From positions 1 through 17,548 of the forward strand of contig JAKBFR010000046.1 in NCBI GenBank assembly GCA_021837545.1: DNA of 17,548 bases. The letters are read 5' to 3'. Source of the DNA: Bacillota bacterium (lineage in GTDB: Bacteria; Bacillota_A; Clostridia; Clostridiales; Clostridiaceae). Shown one piece after another: positions 14,861 through 17,548 of the stretch. The translations under genes were made by a program, and so were the position numbers. Every line of letters begins with the position of its first letter. Position 1 is the first letter of the stretch. The notes beneath the pieces are model-generated. The model was given only the letters and a program-made list of their open reading frames with translations, was not told the origin of the DNA and did no database searches.

Positions 14861-15883
14861 ATGAAATCTGTTTTAGTTGAAGATGCAGTAGGCATGATAT
14901 TATGTCATGATTTAACCCAAATAGTCCCAGGAGAATTTAAAGGCGTTGCATTCAAAAAAGGTCACATAATAACTGAGGAAGATATACCTCGATTGTTAGA
15001 TATGGGAAAAAGAAGTATTTATGTTTGGGAAATTCAAGCGGGAATACTTCATGAAAATGAAGCTGGAGAAAGGATGGCAATGGCAGCAGCGGGTAAAGAA
15101 ATACTTTTTACTGATCCATCGGAAGGTAAGGTAAATTTATTAGCTAAATGTAATGGATTATTAAAGGTAAATTATACTGCATTAGAAAAGATTAATACCA
15201 TAGATGAAGCAATGATTGCTACATTACATACCGATATTTTGGTAAAAAAAGATTGTGTTGTTGCAGGAACGAGAGTAATACCTCTTGTAATTGACAAAGT
15301 TAAAATTGAGCAAATTGAAAAAATTTGTAAAGAAGAAGGACCTATTATTTGGGTAGAGCCATTAAAAACTATGAAAGTTGGAATAATTACAACCGGAAGT
15401 GAAGTTTATACAGGTAGAATAACAGATAAATTTGGACCAGTAGTTAGAAATAAAATCACTGAAATAGGAAGTGAAGTTATAAAGCAAATCTTTGTTTCTG
15501 ATAGTGTAGATATGATTAAGGATGCCGTGAATGAGTTATTGGAAATTGGAGTTGAAATGATTATTGTTACAGGCGGTATGTCAGTAGATCCTGATGATGT
15601 TACGCCAGCTGGGATAAGAGAAGCTGGAGCAAACATTATATCTTATGGAGCACCTGTACTCCCCGGAGCAATGTTTTTAATTGCATACAAAAATGACGTA
15701 CCTGTCCTTGGCCTTCCTGGATGTGTTATGTATAGCAAGAGAACAATATTTGATCTTGTACTTCCAAGAATCGTAGCAGGAGAAATAATAAAAAAAGAAG
15801 ATATTACAAGATTAGGACATGGAGGCATGTGTCTTAATTGCGAAGTGTGTACTTTTCCGGCTTGCAGTTTTGGTAAGGCATAA
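14861..15883 (+). CDS. MoeA-like molybdopterin-binding protein with Cys-rich C-terminus
   Basis: The 340-residue product belongs to a clostridial molybdopterin-binding group related to MoeA/MogA. The N-terminal signature MKSVLVEDAVGMILCHDLTQ is at 1-20 and GEFKGVAFKKGH at 24-35. A MoCF-biosynthesis domain covers about 171-310, with TTGSEVYTGRI (177-187), the substrate motif VTGGMSVDPDDVTPAG (236-251) and LPGCVMY (285-291). The C-terminus carries C324, C327, C330 and C335 (CLNCEVC, then PAC), not a feature of classical MoeA, and could bind a metal or thiol partner. Likely roles are molybdate insertion into adenylated molybdopterin or cofactor handling for the hydroxylase. It forms a two-gene unit with moaC. 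Confidence 0.85.
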   Translation: MKSVLVEDAVGMILCHDLTQIVPGEFKGVAFKKGHIITEEDIPRLLDMGKRSIYVWEIQAGILHENEAGERMAMAAAGKEILFTDPSEGKVNLLAKCNGLLKVNYTALEKINTIDEAMIATLHTDILVKKDCVVAGTRVIPLVIDKVKIEQIEKICKEEGPIIWVEPLKTMKVGIITTGSEVYTGRITDKFGPVVRNKITEIGSEVIKQIFVSDSVDMIKDAVNELLEIGVEMIIVTGGMSVDPDDVTPAGIREAGANIISYGAPVLPGAMFLIAYKNDVPVLGLPGCVMYSKRTIFDLVLPRIVAGEIIKKEDITRLGHGGMCLNCEVCTFPACSFGKA

Positions 15884-15924
15884 TCAAAAAAATAACAAGT
15901 CAATATGATTAAATGGTAATTAAA

Positions 15925-15931
15925 GAGGAGG
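15925..15931 (+). promoter_or_regulatory. Ribosome binding site deciding the moaC start
   Basis: GAGGAGG lies 8 nt before ATG 15940. The in-frame ATG at 15913 has no such site and would place this sequence inside the gene. Confidence 0.8.
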
Positions 15932-15939
15932 CTAAAGTA

Positions 15940-16419
15940 ATGAAGCTAACCCACATAAATGAAGAAGGAAGAGCTAAAATGGTTAATGTATCTGAAAAAA
16001 GTGATACTATTCGCGAAGCAGTAGCAATTGGATATGTTTCCATGAAAAGAGAAACCCTTGAAAGAATAAAAGAAGGTACTATTTCAAAAGGAGATGTATT
16101 AGCTGTGGCTCAAGTAGGCGGGATAATGGGTGCTAAAAATACTCCGCAAATAATACCAATGTGCCATCCTATAATGATATCTGGCTGTGATATTAGCTTT
16201 CGGATTGACTTTGAAAACAATAGAATTGAAATAACAGCAACTACGAATACTGTAGGAAAGACCGGCATTGAGATGGAAGCACTTACTGCAGTATCTACTG
16301 CAGCATTAACTATTTATGATATGTGTAAGGCTATTGATAGGGAAATGGTTATAAACAATATTATGCTTGTAAAAAAAAGTGGAGGGAAATCAGGGATATT
16401 TGAAAGGGAAGGGTTATAA
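15940..16419 (+). CDS. moaC: Cyclic pyranopterin monophosphate synthase MoaC
   Basis: MoaC converts the MoaA product 3',8-cyclo-GTP to cyclic pyranopterin monophosphate. The chosen start gives 159 residues, the normal family length; nine extra residues from ATG 15913 are not supported. Family motifs are complete: MCHPI at 74-78, [14 protein letters not shown] at 106-119, the acidic and basic residues of [10 protein letters not shown] (126-135), and KKSGGKSG at 145-152. It follows the MoeA-like gene by 56 bases on the same strand. The stop codon falls inside a small hairpin, and a strong terminator follows. Its separation from moaA is worth noting, as the two enzymes act in sequence. Confidence 0.95.
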   Translation: MKLTHINEEGRAKMVNVSEKSDTIREAVAIGYVSMKRETLERIKEGTISKGDVLAVAQVGGIMGAKNTPQIIPMCHPIMISGCDISFRIDFENNRIEITATTNTVGKTGIEMEALTAVSTAALTIYDMCKAIDREMVINNIMLVKKSGGKSGIFEREGL

Positions 16420-16436
16420 GAGCAAAGGCTCTTATA
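16415..16436 (+). other. Small hairpin overlapping the moaC stop
   Basis: TATAAGAGC (16415-16423) and GCTCTTATA (16428-16436) form a perfect 9-bp stem with loop AAAG and no T-run. It includes the moaC stop codon. It may protect the 3' end or assist the terminator that follows. Confidence 0.55.
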
Positions 16437-16450
16437 TGACTTTTAATGTA

Positions 16451-16502
16451 AAGGGGCTTTTGCATAATGAATTTTTATTCATTGTGCAACAGCCCCTTTT
16501 TT
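16451..16502 (+). terminator. Rho-independent terminator after moaC
   Basis: A 21-bp stem pairs 16451-16471 with 16478-16498, with one mismatch and one wobble, around a 6-nt loop. GGGGC and GCCCC sit at the base and a T-run follows. Confidence 0.92.
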
Positions 16503-16539
16503 ATTATATAAAATAAGATATATGCAAGAAGGTAAGTTA

Positions 16540-16578
16540 TTTAATAATTAATTTTTATGAGACAAATTAATTATTAAA
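16540..16578. repeat. AT-only 15-bp perfect inverted repeat
   Basis: TTTAATAATTAATTT (16540-16554) is exactly inverted at 16564-16578 around a 9-nt loop. It lies between the moaC terminator and the FIST gene. It may be a regulator site, a weak bidirectional terminator, or chance in very AT-rich DNA. Confidence 0.5.
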
Positions 16579-16702
16579 ATAAAAGTAAAAATTTTGATAA
16601 ATAATGTAGAAATATAATGATTAGGTAACTGAAAAATGATACAATTATATATATGAAATAAATAACATAAATTATTAAATATGCTAATAATTGAGGTGAA
16701 AT

Positions 16703-17548
16703 ATGAAAACTTATAATATTGAATATAAGGATTACGATACTTTAAAGAAATATATAAGTAATAATAATATAATAAAATATAGAAATATATTAGTACAAGT
16801 ATTTTCAGGAATAGGAAAAAGAGAGTTTATAGAAGAATTAATAAAAAATTTGATATTATTAATTCCACAATGCAAAATATTAGGTGCTACATCTGCAGGA
16901 GAACTACTTGATGGTAAAATTCTTGAGAATAAATGCATAATTTCTATAAGTGTATTTGAAAAAACAGTAATTAAAACTATCATAATTAAAGAAAAAATAT
17001 CAGATTTTAATAAAGGTTTAGAAATAGGTCATAAATTAATTTCTCAAGATACTAAAGCTATAATATCTTTTGCTGATACAAGCATTGATGGACAAAACTT
17101 TTTAGATGGAATAAACTCTATAGATAATAAAGTTGTGGTATCGGGAGGAATTGCAGGGAAGAACAATTTTACAGATGAAACATATGTTTTCACAGAAAAT
17201 GGTGTGGAAAAAGATGCAGTAGCTGCTGTTGCTTTAAAAAGTAAGGATTTGTACGTAAATAATGAAAGTAACTTTAATAGGGTACCTATAGGCAAGGAAT
17301 ACAAAATAACAGAGGCAGAAGGAAATATAATAAAAACCATAGATAATATACCAGCACAAGAATTTTACAGTAAATATTTAGGCACAAATAATTGTGAACA
17401 AATCAAACGTATAGGGTCTAAATTTCCTTTAATGGTAAAACGTAATAATAGATATATTGGTATATCTGTCAAAGAATCTGTAAATAATAACGAAATAATT
17501 GTTTCATCAAAAATAGATATAGGGGAAAAAATAAGGATAGGCTATGGT
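16703..17548 (+). CDS. FIST-domain protein, 5' part (runs off the window)
   Basis: A reading frame opens at ATG 16703 after GAGGTGA and stays open for 282 codons to the window end. The start of a FIST N domain is recognisable: GATSAGELLDGKI at about 64-76, preceded by an ILVQVFSGIGKREF segment (29-42). SFADTSIDGQNFLDG (near 118-132) and VSGGIAGKNNF (near 141-151) follow. FIST proteins are sensory domains thought to bind small ligands such as amino acids. They occur alone or fused to signalling output domains such as GGDEF or histidine kinase. The C-terminus is outside the window, so the output domain is unknown. It is separated from moaC by a strong terminator and is unlikely to belong to the molybdenum system. 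Confidence 0.82.
   Translation, partial: MKTYNIEYKDYDTLKKYISNNNIIKYRNILVQVFSGIGKREFIEELIKNLILLIPQCKILGATSAGELLDGKILENKCIISISVFEKTVIKTIIIKEKISDFNKGLEIGHKLISQDTKAIISFADTSIDGQNFLDGINSIDNKVVVSGGIAGKNNFTDETYVFTENGVEKDAVAAVALKSKDLYVNNESNFNRVPIGKEYKITEAEGNIIKTIDNIPAQEFYSKYLGTNNCEQIKRIGSKFPLMVKRNNRYIGISVKESVNNNEIIVSSKIDIGEKIRIGYG

Noticed and set aside
14653..14895. Minus-strand frame opposite the MoeA-like start
   Set aside because: It overlaps a well-supported gene start, has no ribosome binding site, and its composition follows the opposite strand.
15913..15939. Upstream ATG for moaC
   Set aside because: The extension would contain the ribosome binding site itself and is not part of the family.
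16732..17340. Minus-strand frames near the right end
   Set aside because: They are antisense shadows of the FIST-domain gene, whose protein motifs and ribosome binding site are clear.
1..17548. CRISPR array, tRNA genes or an intact transposase
   Set aside because: No regularly spaced repeats, tRNA-like cloverleaf sequences or transposase motifs were seen on either strand; a subtle case could be missed by eye.

Overview
The window reads as an AT-rich Firmicute chromosome, most likely Clostridium sensu lato. The grounds are very low GC, AGA/ATA/TTA-dominated codons, strong AGGAGG/GAGGTGA-type ribosome binding sites, GTG and TTG starts, and gene families typical of clostridia. The species cannot be fixed from the sequence alone.

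Layout. (1) Bases 1-84 are the 3' part of a 5S rRNA, the end of an rRNA operon, followed by two strong hairpin terminators. (2) 299-1405 encodes an AlkC-like HEAT-repeat DNA alkylation-repair protein whose codon use differs from its neighbours; it ends in its own terminator. (3) 1763-13625 is a long, all-plus-strand selenium/molybdenum block: yqeC, yqeB, moaA, a MOSC-domain protein, a MogA/MoaB-type protein, yedF, an EamA/DMT transporter, selD, a MocA-like nucleotidyltransferase, an XdhC-type maturation factor, and three xanthine dehydrogenase-family subunits (FAD, 2Fe-2S, molybdopterin). A terminator closes it. (4) An unidentified minus-strand gene (13873-14547) interrupts the theme. (5) 14861-16419 returns to cofactor synthesis with a MoeA-like molybdopterin-binding protein and moaC, closed by a strong terminator. 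(6) The window ends inside a FIST-domain sensory gene starting at 16703.

How it fits together. YqeB, YqeC, SelD and an XdhC-type factor beside a molybdenum hydroxylase are the known signature of selenium-dependent molybdenum hydroxylases. In these enzymes selenium is a labile ligand of the molybdenum cofactor, not selenocysteine. MoaA and MoaC make the pterin precursor, MogA and the MoeA-like protein insert the metal, MocA probably adds CMP, SelD supplies selenophosphate, and YqeB/YqeC/YedF/XdhC probably deliver selenium and mature the enzyme. The substrate is probably a purine such as xanthine, but this is inference. moaD, moaE, selA, selB and tRNA-Sec are not in the window.

The least explained parts are two structured intergenic elements (about 1611-1740 and 3401-3470). 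They share a 5' hairpin and lie before yqeC and moaA. Also open are the roles of the EamA transporter, the MOSC protein, the Cys-rich tail of the MoeA-like protein, and the minus-strand orphan gene.
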